DNA of 64,000 bases from Hirundichthys speculiger (lineage: Eukaryota; Chordata; Actinopteri; Beloniformes; Exocoetidae). Where the stretch lies: positions 167,084 to 231,083 of the forward strand of contig JAGFBZ010000678.1 of the NCBI GenBank assembly GCA_018398805.1, read 5' to 3'. The notes under the pieces were generated by a model, which saw only the letters and a list, made by a program, of their open reading frames with translations, did not search any database and had not been told where the DNA came from. Position 1 is the first letter of the stretch. Every line of letters begins with the position of its first letter. Of the stretch, positions 1 through 11,566 are shown piece by piece. A program made the translations under genes and the position numbers.

Positions 1-3000
1 CTGATGATTAAAAGGGTGTGTAGACCTATGTAAGCAGTTGCTGCTTTACTCTCTGTTGAAATGTGTGACAATTCTGTAATCTTTGTTACGTCTATCTTTA
101 TATTTTAAAAAACAAGAAATTTCTTATGTGTGTGTAGATTTATTTCCACTGAAAAAAACAAAACAAAACCACATAAACTACCCATTACAGATGAGCATGC
201 ATGTGCTCATAAGTTAGCTGCCTCAGATATACCACACAGACATGGATCATATCCCTTTACTCATCCAGCATCAACAACAAAGGGACTGGAGTATTTTACA
301 AAATGAAGAAATATTACACCAATACTGTAAAATTCTTTTTTTTTTTTTTCATTTTCTTTCCTTGACTTTTTTTTAATGAACAGCTTCCAGGCATTAGATT
401 TTTCCCTCTATTGTGGTGAATGATGATACAAACCAATTTTATGCTTTCTATAAATGACCGACAGTAGCTGGAAACCAAATATTGACCACGCGATGTGACA
501 GAGCACCAAAGTGATTTATGTTTCGGGTGTCTAATTGGGAGCATTTGCTCTGTCTGCGCTCTTTCTGACATGTCTGAAAACCTTGGAAGACACACTGAGG
601 CTTAAACCATGCTGGCTGGCTTTCAGATCATTTATCTCTGTCTTCAGCTACCGCTGAATAAAGAGCAGACCTGCTTCTGTGGTTCGCTGTTCTTCTTCAT
701 GGAAATATCAATTTACATACAGAAATTTTCTTACAGAGGGAAAAGAAAAAAAAGGTTTTGTCTGCATGCCAAAAAATTAATACAATTTTACAGCAAATAT
801 ATATATATATATATATATTCCTTCAATTTTATTGTAACTAAATTTGGTTGATGGTAAAATGTTACGTAATGGGATACATTTTCCTAATAAAGTGAGACGT
901 GTCACGGCTCCATGGGTGGCGCTGCATATCAGTCAGCAACTAAAATGTTGTAAAACACTCACGTGCCCACGCTGATCGGCTGTTATACATTGCTTGACTT
1001 GTGCCAGAAGACAAATTACCTGCAAAAAAAAAAAAAAAAAAAAAAAAAAAACATTAGCTCACAGTGCTTGTCGCCTCTCTTGAACATTAACGCAGGAAAC
1101 ACAGAAGTTTTATTAAAGCAGAATTTATAGCAGAGATGCACTTCATACCACAGGTGTTTCCAATAAAATGATCAGTAAGCATACATCCCCAGTTCACAAA
1201 TCAAAATTTAACATCAAGATGTTTCCCGGAGTGTACAGCAAACCACATCCGTCCTGAGAGCCTCGGCTTTGATGAGGGAGAACTCCTATTTAACATGGAT
1301 GTAAACTGTAACTTAACTGATTGCCGGAGGCATACAACCACAATGAAGCAATTCTCATCTTTGGAAATTAACAGTGATGGTGTTGTTTGAATGTTATTAG
1401 TTGTGTTTCACCACACAGATTTCAACATTTACTTTAAAGCATTACTTTGACAGGCCTATGGCACCGTTGCAGCCTTTGAGTCTTTTAATTTTCTCATTGT
1501 TTATCTCTGCGTAACATGTCATTTTGGCCTCAGGTTTGTGAGCTCCAAACATACGTTCAGTGCATGTAGTTGGTAATAAATGTACTTTTACAGTCATTAT
1601 ATGATTAAGTGTCCTGCTGGGAAATGCTTTATTTTTTTTTTATTTTGTTTTTCAATAACAGTACATCACCAGCATTAAAATGATTTAAAATGTCCTTGAT
1701 TCTTTTCCCACTGCTTGGTTTTATTAAATTTATATCCCTATACACATTTGTTCATAATAAATAGTGACTGCTGCTCGACTTCCAGTAAATGGCATCAGCG
1801 GTTAAATCAAAGTCAACTGTAAGTTTTACAGGCCTAATCAGAATTATTCACAGTTCTGTCACTGCCGTGTTATGCAAACATACAGCACATGTCTGCTGTA
1901 TAAATCTACACGCCGTATCTGGTGAAGAGAATTATCTTGACGGGGCTAAAAAACAAGCAAACCCTTTTAGCTGTCGAGGCGCTATTGATTTGATTTGCTC
2001 TCTTAAAGGGGAAATTTATAGATGCGCCACATCCTCTCCAAAGAGTGATATTAGTTTCCCTCAGGAGGAAGGATGCTGTCTGAGCGAGGCGTGAAGAATT
2101 GGGTCCAGGCTCAGCTGGAGTGCGGGCCCCTCTGTGAATGTATGACATGTTATTAAAAGAGAGAAAGTTGTTACGGGACTGTTTCTCTTGAAGGTAACCC
2201 AAAGCTATCCAGTTCTGCGGTCGCAGGACGAACATTTATTTCTTGCAGTACACTGAGCACAAAGACAGCCGACAACATTAAACCTCTCGTCTCAGTTTCG
2301 GCCTGCTTTACTTCTTCATGATCCCTGAGTTGCTGCCTTGGCTACCTCCAGTCTCTTCTTCACAAAACCCACAGTTTTACAATTTCTGGAGACAGTTTGC
2401 CCAAAATGGAGGATTCCTTTATGTACAGCTTTGTGTTTTACAGCGTATGCCAACTGCTGACAATGCGCTAGTCTTGTGAGTTATTTTATTGTAATATTTG
2501 GCTGCTCATATAGAGATTATTGACGCTTATTGCAGTGTTATTCCAACAGTGGACTTGGGCGACATGACATTACGTTGAGACCCACAAATCTAGAAATGAT
2601 TTATAGTCCTTGAAGAGAAACGACCCAAAACAAGAAAAGTCAGTGTGACTAATATCAAGCACCATATGTCTAGATGGAGATTCTTGTACCTCACCTGAAT
2701 AATTTATCATCATCCACCTTTCTTGGAATAATTCAGCACACTTGAGACAAAAAAGGAAAGTTTCACTCTGCAGTCGTGAAAACTATTGCTCCTTTTACTA
2801 GTGAGCAGCTCAGCACACCCATTTATCTATATTTTATTTTTCTTTTTGACCTCGCATTGTCAGACCTGTTGACGGGTTTGGAGGAGATGTTCTGCAACAC
2901 GTGCAATGTGTGTGTGTGCTTAGGCTTTCTTTTCTTTTTGATGTATATCTGAGTGGTAAGTGTCTTATCTGCAGCAGAGAGCAGTCACAGAGATTTAATT

Positions 3001-3350
3001 TCAGGAAGCAGAGATGCACTAAGGGAGGCTGGGCTGACAGCTTCTCAGAATGAAGGCCATAAAGGATCAAGTTTTCAGCATCTAAAACTACTGAATTCCT
3101 CTAAACTTCACAGCGACTCCAGTGAGTCCGCTATTGTACATATTTACCGTACATCATGTCACTTTTGCAGCAGACAGTTTTGTCATTAAATTCCTTTACC
3201 ACAGCACATCCATGTATGCACTGTGAACACACTATGCAGAAAGCAGTTTTTGAAAACAGCCAGAGAACTGTGCTCTCATCGTTTTAACTCTGTGCACTTC
3301 AGGACGATGGGACTCATTAGTCCTCTCATGAATCCTCTCATCCAGTCCAG
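1..3350. other. intergenic, AT-rich, no gene seen
   Basis: No open frame here resembles a protein I know, and none is flanked by convincing splice signals. Simple sequence is present: a TA run at 797-818 and an A run at 1024-1051. The stretch around 1,980-2,300 has higher complexity and could be a conserved noncoding element, but that can only be tested by alignment to other fish. Confidence 0.5.
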
Positions 3351-3590
3351 TCACCTCACCGAGAAGATGAAGAAGACAAAGGAAATGATTGTGGAACTTT
3401 AGAGAGCAGCAGTAAGCTAAACCCTATTTCCATCCTTGAAGAAGAGGTGGAGGTAGTGGAGGAGTACAGATACCTGGGCTGTTTAAAAGCAGGGACAGAA
3501 GGGACTGTACAACTTCATGAAGCTAAAATCCTTCAGTGTTTGCAGCAAAATGTTGCATATCTGTGTTGGAGAGTGCAGTTTTATCTGCAC

Positions 3591-5695
3591 CAGGGCAGGA
3601 ATTTCGCGGCGGCCACGGCGGCCATGGCCGTCGTGGCCCTTCATCTTGGCCGTGATGCCCTTCCGAAAATTGGTTGCTTAACGGCCACTGTGGCCTTGGT
3701 GCCCTGCTCTCTCCCGTTCCTTCGGCTATCATCAAGTTTGCGCCGTAGTGCCCATCGGTAGGTCTACCTGTATTAAAGCTAAACAATCGGAGCGGAGGTG
3801 TGTCCTACTGCGGGATCCGTCCATAACTCTACAGCCGCACAGCCTTCTATTATCATTAACGTTCTGTCTGTGGGATAAACAGCACAACGATACCACGAAG
3901 ACGACATTAAAGGTAAGTGTTCAAAAAGCCATCTGTTTTCTAGATCAAATAGCTTTTCATTGAGCATAAGGACTTTAAAGATTGAGCCCGGGACTATAAA
4001 TCGTAATAAATTGCTCCCAACTTTGAATTGATAAAGAGTTGCTAGACTTGGTAGTAGCAGTAGCCTATTAGCCTCCCTGAGAGGGACCTAGCTATCCAAC
4101 AAGCTAAATCAACACTTCTGTAAATCGTTCGTGTCATATCTTATTGCTATAGCCTACTAATAATTTTTAATGTTTCAATATCAGACGGAGACTGTCATGT
4201 CTCACTACTGTAGCCTTCTGAGCTATGGTTGCTAAGGCAACCCAAGTAAACGGTCTCCTGCAATCAGCTGTTTTATCGTAAACTAAAGCCTTCAAATAAT
4301 CCTTTTCTCGCCAAATCAACTTCTCTGTCTCTCTTCTATGTGTGCAGCACGAGCGAAGCTTTGCTTGTTAGTCTTCATTTCATCGCCAAAATCAGGATGT
4401 TATTAAATGGAATTCGTTTATAGAGAAAACATCTGTGACTAGAAAACACATCATAAACTCACGATTGATATATGATTCAACAACAACTTACAGGCAGGAT
4501 GACGATGCTGAGATAGATTAATTTAAACTCCGACATTCCTGTTCTATACACGATACACTTCTGAGACTTCAGGTGCGCGAAAGTGAAACCTAAACTCTTT
4601 AACACGTATATCATTACAGAAATACGCTCCGGGGTGGCTAAAGCATTTGAATAATCAGTAGGCTATGAAAACGTGATAATATATTTTAAAAATATTTAAC
4701 ATATTCACTCTAAACTTTTTTTCCTCAGAAAGAAGAATGCCAAGACGGGAACTAGTCGAGATGAGTCGCAAAAGAGCTTGAAGATGCAGCAAAAACCTGC
4801 CAAAATATGACACCTGCTTCAAAAGGTTATCATGGAATAGTTAATTGTTAGATTCTTCTTATTTTAGCCCAAGTTTATGTGGTACATTTAGGAAATAACA
4901 TTTGGTAGGAATTAATACCCCTTTTCAGACATGTTAAACCAAATATGTGTTTTACATATTGGTATGTATGTGTATGTATATAGATCCGTGTGTATACATT
5001 GGATATAAATTTTGTTTATTTTTTGGGGGAAATATGTCCAATTAATATTTAGATTTAATTATAAGAGGTTCTATATGTTTCTAAATTATGGTTATACACA
5101 TGTGTCAGTGTATATTGATTTATGAATTATTATATATTTTATAAATATATTTATTTTCAGATACATAGATTCATGATAGTGTTAAAATTGTCTATGCTTT
5201 AAAAGATTGTTTTGACATGTCTGGAATGAATCAATAAAATGAAATGAAATATATTAACTAATTGTGCCACTTTGATTCATCATAAAACTGTTTTAAATTT
5301 TTCAGCCAGTGCAAAAAAGACAGAGGGAGCATAGAGAGGTGGAGGCCAACTGTTTTTCCTTATGTGCCTAGGAAGACCCCAGGTTCTCCATCCCCATCAT
5401 CAGATGACGATTTAAATTAAATTTATGGCTGTGTGATAACCTGATAAAAATCAATAACATTGCCTATTTTGTTGTCTGTTTCCCTTTGATAAAAGTCCCA
5501 AAGTTGTGGTAGCCTATTAAAAATATCCAAGGTTCTGAATTCAAAAAACTGTGTTCTGCTGCCGTTTATTAGCATATATTGTGTTTTTTTTATTATGGCA
5601 GTGTTGCCCTGACATTTGGCCTTTGTGCCCTCAAAAAAAATGCCCCTTTGAAGGCCAAGTGGCCTTGTCCCTCAGATCATGAAATTCCAGGCCTG
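3591..5695. mobile_element. hAT-type DNA transposon, 2.1 kb, non-autonomous
   Basis: The ends are inverted (left CAGGGCAGGAATTTC, right GAAATTCCAGGCCTG). They are flanked by a perfect 8-bp direct repeat, ATCTGCAC, at 3583-3590 and 5696-5703, which is the hAT hallmark. The subterminal regions are rich in GGCC/TGGCC words. No full transposase frame is visible. Two exon-like pieces lie inside: one around 4,731-4,808 after a CAG acceptor, and one at 5,306-5,420 that ends in an acidic SSDDDLN tail and stop. They may be remnants of an element gene or captured host sequence. Confidence 0.82.
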
Positions 5696-5873
5696 ATCTG
5701 CACTCATCTGTTGGGGTAGCAGCATCAGAGCCAGCGGCTCAAAGAAACCGAATAAACTGTTAAAAGGTCCAGGCTCTGTCCTGGGGTCTGCACTCAAGCC
5801 CCTGGAGCTGACTGAACAAAGAATGTTGCAAAGGTTGTAAACCAGAATGGACAACACTGCACCTCCTTTACAC

Positions 5874-6096
5874 CACAGGTGTCGAACTGATCCGTGAAAG
5901 GGCCGTGTGGCTGCAGGTTTTAGTTCCAACCATGCAGCAGCACAGCTGACTTGTTTTAGTCAATCAACTAGTTGTCCTCACGAAAGGTCTCAACCAGTTC
6001 AGTTGATTGACTAAAACAAGTCAGCTGTGTTTCTGCATGGTTGGAACAAAAACCTGCAGCCACACGGGCCTTTCACGGGTCAGTTTGACACCCCTG
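5874..6096. mobile_element. hAT-type MITE, 223 bp, near-palindromic
   Basis: An almost complete inverted repeat, about 100 bp per arm, with ends CACAGGTGTC and GACACCCCTG. It is flanked by the 8-bp target duplication CTTTACAC at 5866-5873 and 6097-6104. It has no coding capacity. It sits in the older LINE fragment. Confidence 0.85.
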
Positions 6097-6503
6097 CTTT
6101 ACACAATACAGTAGTTAAACAAGAGTGTGTGTTCAGCTGCAGGTTTCTTCAAAACAGATACAGTTTATAATACTGACTGATTAATACCACAAAAATACAA
6201 TTTCCATTTGATATGTTTTGTATATTCTGCTGCAAAATGATGCCCGTAGAAAAGAACTTTATAGACGTGTCATAGATGTGCATATGCACACACACAGAAT
6301 TTGTTCAAGCTATTTATAAGTTTGTCTTGCCACCATCTGATAAAATTCCATGTTCTTTCCTTGAATCCTGAAGTTCTGGCAGACCGGCTCATGCATCTGT
6401 GGAACAGGAGGTGTTTTTCTCAGCCGCAATCACCAATGAATGCTGATAACAGAGTTCAACAGGGACAGCTTGATCTGTTTGGGTTGTCAGACAGACTGAG
6501 AGG

Positions 6504-6510
6504 TATAAAA
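6504..6510 (+). promoter_or_regulatory. TATA box of the elastase gene
   Basis: TATAAAA lies 44 bases before the start codon at 6554. This spacing leaves a 5' UTR of only about 20 bases, typical of strongly expressed pancreatic acinar protease genes. Confidence 0.75.
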
Positions 6511-6553
6511 CAACTGAACTGGAAAGTGTGAGTGTATAGATCTGGCTGGCACC

Positions 6554-9500
6554 ATGCTGAGGACACTCGCCATCCTTCTGCTTCAGGCAGTATTTGGTGA
6601 GACACCCATTCTTACAAAATACAGATGTCACGCAGTAATTTTAATCACTGAGTACATTTCATTGAATATTTGATCGTACGTTTGTAGTTTTTGGATGCGG
6701 CACACCTGCTGTGAAGCCCAACACCAGTAGGGTTGTTAATGGAGAGGATGCCCATCCCCATAGCTGGCCTTGGCAGGTCACTACAACACATAAATGTACA
6801 TTAACTCTTCTCTTATTTGTCTTTAGTGTATCCTAAACTATCAGGTTTTCTTAGATCTCCCTGCAAGTTAAACACGGCAGTCGTTTCCATCACACTTGTG
6901 GAGGAACTTTGGTTGGACCTCGCTGGGTGCTGACAGCTGGACACTGTATCTGGTGATTTACTACCTATGGTGCTTTTAAGACAGTGTGACTATAATGCCA
7001 GAGTTGGAAAAATAAGAGAAAGGATGGAGTTAAATATGCCTTTATATAATAATAAAAGCCAATTATATCTTACAGGCCAGGAGATATTTACCGCGTGGTC
7101 TTAGGAGAGCATGACATGAGCACACAGGAGGGCACAGAACAGATCAGAGATGTCCTGCGCATCATCGTCCATCCCGACTGGGACATTGACCGTGTGGCTG
7201 ATGGGTGAGTTTGTTGCATTGTAAAAGAAAAAAAAAAGTGTTTTCTCTTCATAAGAACTGTAAGAACTCTAAGCAACAAGATAACTTGACAAGTTAAATG
7301 CTGCAGCAAATTAAAAGTAATTTACAATTACAATTTACATCAATTGAAAATTAAATTACCAAAAAAAAAAAAAAAAAAGAGAGATGAACAAAATCTGAAA
7401 AAGGACAAAAATAAGTTTATTTTACTTGGCTGATTGGTATTCATCTAAATCATAATAATGTTTTTTCTCCCAGCAATGATCTTGCCCTGCTGAAGTTGGA
7501 TAAGAGCCCTATAATGAGTGACAGCGTCAGCGTGGCCTGTCTTCCGCAGGCAGAGGAGATCCTCGCTCACGGGAGCCCATGTTACATCACCGGCTGGGGC
7601 AACCTTTACAGTAATGTCACTACATCTTCATCTTCATCTGTCATTCCCATTTTCCATTTGTGCATAAACACAATTGAATTTAGGTTCAGCCAGGAGCACG
7701 TCTGGCCTGGGACGTGAACTCTCGCCTTGGGTTGGACAATTACAGAGCAGCATGTGACAGTTACTGTAACAAATCAGCTGAATTAGAGGATATGATTTGA
7801 AACTCCATAATCATGTTACAGAAACTAACCCCACTGGCATTGAACATAAAATAGGAATATTACAAACTAGAATTTCAGACTGAGATTGTGGGATGCCTTG
7901 TGGGATGTGAGATATTTAGCTCTGTTATTAAGGATTTAATGTGAGTACATTTTAGTTAGTGGATATGGTTTTATACTTTTTCCAGATTCACATCAGCAGG
8001 AGTAATAGTTGAAGATTGGTTTAGATATTTTTGAGATGTGCAAGCTAGTTTGATCACAGGAGCTCATAATTCTCTGCTGATGCATTTTCCTAGAAAAGTT
8101 CTGCAAAGGTTCTGGGCTTCTGTAATGTTACCTGTTACCTCCCTACATCTGTGTGGGTGAGATTTGTACTTAAAATGACCAATGATGAGCTGGTCTGTGT
8201 ACTCACTGGTCTCCATCCCCAAACTGTGAGTTATCAGAGAGGCAGTCCAGTAGTGAGTCAGAAACACCTGCACCTGTGAAGGAGCTCTTGCCTGCATGGA
8301 AAGTTCCTGAGTGACTGTTGCAGATTCTGTTACATAGTGTCCTGGTTGCTTGTGGACACCAAGATCTCTCTTACACTGCCTGGGTGTGTGTGTGTTAGTG
8401 TGTGTGTTTTTTCTGTTTTAATTGCTTAATTTCTGAACAACAGCTAATGAATTTGTCTAATACAGTCTGAGCTACTTTGGGTTTTTCTCTGGGTACTCCA
8501 GCCTCCTCCCAGAGTCCAATCACATGCATGTCAGATTCAATTCAATTTTATTTATATAGCACCTTTCAAACAAAAGTGCAACTCAAAGTGCTTCACAGAA
8601 TAAAACATAATTTAAAACAGCAACAGATGGCAATTACAAGTAAATTCAAGTTAAATACAATGATTAAAAAAAACATACAGGAAAGGAGCTTGAAAACTAA
8701 AAGCTGCCCCATTCTGGACTTGGACACTCTGGGAAACTGTTAGTGAACCAGCAGACTGAAGTGCTCTGGGAGGTTGATTTGGAAAAACAAGGTCTTCAAG
8801 ATAAGAAGAGGCTGGGCCATTTAGGGCTTTATATGTCATAAGGAAAATTTTAAACTGAATTCTAAACTGAACAGGTAAAAACCAGTGAAAACTCAGTCAA
8901 AACATCAACTGAAAAATTTTAATAGAATTATTTGGACATCCAGTAAAAATGGCACTGCAGTAGTCCAGTCTTCATATAACAAATGCATGTATTAGTTTTT
9001 CTGCGTAGAAATGGGAAAGGATTTTGCTGACTTTTTAAATATTACAGAGAAGGAAGAAAGCCATTGTAGCAACCTATTTGAGGTTTAAATGTGGTTTAAA
9101 TGACTAATTATGGTCAAAGATGACTCCAAGGTTTCTCACAGTGGTGCTGGTAGTAAAACTGATGCTGTCAAGAGAAATTGAATTACAAGGTACAGAATAT
9201 TTTAATTATTTGGGGCCAAAGGGAGCTAGGATGGGCTCCAGCAGACCCCTGTGGCCCTGAACAGAAGGCAGCGGGTATAGTTAATTCATGGATGGATGGA
9301 TGAATGGATGAGCTACTTTGTCCACAAGCTGCTTGTGACAAGCATGTTTTATTGTGTTGTAATAAACTTTCTCTAGAAGCTTGGCTTGCGCAGGAATCTG
9401 GACGGGAACCATTGTTGTGTATGTCAAGTTCAGTGTTGCCAACGTAGCGAATTTTAGTTGAATTTAGCTTATTTTTAGATGTGCCTTTCAACAAATCAAC

Positions 9501-11428
9501 CAGCTTCTTTTACAAACCCTACTCACCAGTGTGTGTTCTGCTATTCTTGCTGCTGTCACCAGAGAGCCAAGAGTCACAGAGCTGCTTCTAGTTTCTGCTC
9601 TGCTTAAAGTAAACCTGAGTAAGAGTGTAAGGTAAATTTACCTGTGAGGAACCACTGTATAACAAGAACTGGACAAACCCTCTGCGACAGTGCCTCTGTG
9701 AACCACCTATACCTATACTGCCACAGAGGATGATTGACTGTGGGTCCCAGTAGACTTCTGCTTGGAAGGGTCCTGAATTGATCCGTCATGGCTCCCAGCT
9801 TTTTCAGCCAAGTCACGTTGGAGGAGGTGCATAGCTGCCAGCGGACATCTGTAGCGAGACTCCCATTTCACATGTCTTTTCTGTGGCAACATCAGAAATG
9901 CATTTAGTTGGCACAAACTGCCTGCTGCTTAGCTAAGCTTCGTCCTGATACCCTTCCAAGCCAACCCACAGCCAGTCACAGTGATCTGTTGCTACATTTA
10001 ACATCACAACAAAACATATTCTTTTCATAATAGGAATAAGTGTGCTCTGTGAGGTTTTAAGTTACAGCTCAGAAACTGAAACTATGCCCAGAAGTCAATA
10101 CAGTGCCAAGTGCAAAGTAGAATAAGAGATGACAGCTGGCTATGTCGGCATGCCAATTAAAAAACAATGCCCCTAATTATAAATATATGTGTTGGTGTAT
10201 ATAGATTTGCCTGATATGGTAAAATCTAGCTATGGAGACCAAAACTTTTTTTTGAACCGCGCTGTAAATATGTTTGTTTCTACTGCAAAGTTGGACATTT
10301 TAACATGGGGGGGGGGTCAATGGAGTCTGACCCACTTATGGACCCTGCTCCCTAGTGGTCAGTCATGGAATCGCAACAAAACCTACTTCCTACGCTTGAT
10401 GTGAACATGCCAAAGGAATATTTCAGTTTTTTTGAAGTGGGGTTGTGTGATGTACAAAGATCAAGCACAGCATTATGGGTATCCACTAAATCAGGGATGC
10501 GCAGCGCCAGTCCTCGAGGGCCGCTGTCCTGCAGGTCTTTGATGTTTCCCTGCTTCAGCACACCTGATTCAAATGAATGGGTCGTTAACTGACTTGTGCA
10601 GACCTGGATGACGAGCTGGTGATGATCCATTCATTTGAATCAGGTGTGTTGTGTCAGGGAAACATCCAACACATGCAGGACTGTGTTTGGACACCCCTGC
10701 ACTAAATAATGAATATTGCTGACCAGCTGGGGGAGGTGACTCTTATAGGGGGAAGATGTTACCATGTTGAGGGTGTGCTATTGCTTGAAGTCTTCAAACA
10801 ACCTTCTCAAGTCCGTGTGAGGACTGCAGCATCCCCAGTGATGTATTAATGCCGCTCTGTCCTCTCTATGTGTCAGCCCATGGCCCCATGCCTGATAGAC
10901 TGCAGCAGGCCTTGCTGCCGGTGGTGGAGCACAGCGTGTGCAGTCGCAGCGACTGGTGGGGCATCAATGCGAAGAGCACCATGGTCTGTGCAGGAGGAGA
11001 CATTGTCTCTGGATGCAATGTGTGTGAGGCATCAAAAGACACCACCTTGTCCCCGTACGCAGTTGAACTACTGTTATCTGAATGTCAGCTGCCTCATACT
11101 GCGTTCCTCTGTCTGCCTCTCTCAGGGAGACTCTGGGGGTCCTCTGAACTGCTTGGGTCAGGATGGTAAGTGGTACGTCCAGGGTGTTACCAGTTTCGTT
11201 TCATCCCGTGTGTGCAACGAAGTGAAGAAACCCACTGTCTTTACTCGCACCTCTGCCTTCACGGAGTGGCTCAGTGAGGTAAATGAGTCCCTCTTCCTGC
11301 TCTCTTTCTTGTGCAGTGACACCTCACCTGTGCGTAGGGTCTGTCTCTGAAGCCTATGACAGCCATGAATAAAACATTATATGACTTGATAAATAACGTT
11401 GTTTCTACAGGTCATGCTGCACTACTGA
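6554..11428 (+). CDS. chymotrypsin-like elastase / proteinase E (CELA3-like), 8 exons
   Basis: Secreted serine endopeptidase of the S1 family, a pancreatic digestive zymogen. Exons in phase: 6554-6596, 6688-6776, 6855-6952, 7076-7204, 7474-7610, 10877-11019, 11126-11278, 11411-11428, giving 269 residues, the usual length for the family. A hydrophobic signal peptide covers about residues 1-16. The propeptide begins CGTP, and cleavage before VVNGEDA would activate the enzyme. The catalytic triad is intact: His74 in TAGHC, Asp122 in NDLALL and Ser216 in GDSGGPL. The stretches [26 protein letters not shown] and VTSFVS are closest to CELA3/proteinase E rather than CELA1 or chymotrypsin. The protein ends VMLHY. 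Intron 5 (3.3 kb) is swollen by repeats. Paralogue assignment within the elastase 2/3/CTRC group is from memory of motifs, so I leave the symbol blank. Confidence 0.93.
8525..9180 (-). repeat. degraded LINE-type repeat in elastase intron 5
   Basis: The end at 8,525-8,600 has the ATTTATATAGCACC-type 3' tail common to fish LINEs. On the minus strand, 8,651-8,839 reads TYKALNG...SYLEDL...PPRALQSA, which resembles the C-terminus of an L2-type reverse transcriptase. The following bases up to about 9,180 belong to the same widely dispersed family by resemblance. It is interrupted by stops. Confidence 0.55.
9205..9310 (+). repeat. short dispersed repeat (GGGCTCCAGCAGACC type)
   Basis: The core 'gagct.ggatgggctccagcagacccc.gtg.ccctga' recurs diverged at 17,325-17,450 on this strand and reversed at 50,030-50,090 and 56,510-56,615. 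It ends in a GGATGGAT simple repeat. It is probably a SINE or a LINE 3' end found across teleosts. Confidence 0.6.
10492..10699. mobile_element. hAT-type MITE, 208 bp
   Basis: Inverted ends start CAGGGATGCG and finish GACACCCCTG, with further internal palindromy (CACCTGATTCAAATGAATG against its complement). A perfect 8-bp target duplication, CACTAAAT, lies at 10484-10491 and 10700-10707. A decayed relative lies at 50,405-50,515. It sits in intron 5 of the elastase gene, about 180 bases before exon 6, and does not disturb coding. Confidence 0.87.
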
Positions 11429-11560
11429 GGATCTGCTGGATGACATTTGAACACCAAAAAATATTGACGTCCCAGGGCAACATTCACTCTGTTTCCATTT
11501 TTCAAACCAGTCAGTAAAAGAGTTACAGTCAAGCTCGGAAAACAATGATAGCTTTTAAAA

Positions 11561-11566
11561 AATAAA
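11561..11566 (+). terminator. polyadenylation signal, elastase gene
   Basis: AATAAA 133 bases after the stop codon at 11428. Another AATAAA at about 11,369 lies inside the last intron and would be skipped in the full-length transcript. Confidence 0.6.

Larger units (their letters stand above)
3355..6185 (+). mobile_element. LINE reverse-transcriptase fragment, split by two insertions
   Basis: Pieces at 3,355-3,582, 5,704-5,865 and 6,105-6,185 read like the C-terminal part of a fish non-LTR retrotransposon polyprotein on the + strand. They include a VEVVEEYRYLG-like stretch, followed after the gap by a stretch resembling the 'SSIRAS...LNKL' and 'PLEL...RMLQ' region. Several stops and shifts make it dead. 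A hAT element (3,591-5,695) and a hAT MITE (5,874-6,096) interrupt it, so the LINE is the oldest layer. The clade (CR1/L2/Rex type) is a guess. Confidence 0.6.

Noticed and set aside
1789..2094. 101-codon + frame upstream of everything
   Set aside because: The peptide has no domain or biased composition. A competing 109-codon minus frame overlaps it, and no promoter or splice support is seen.
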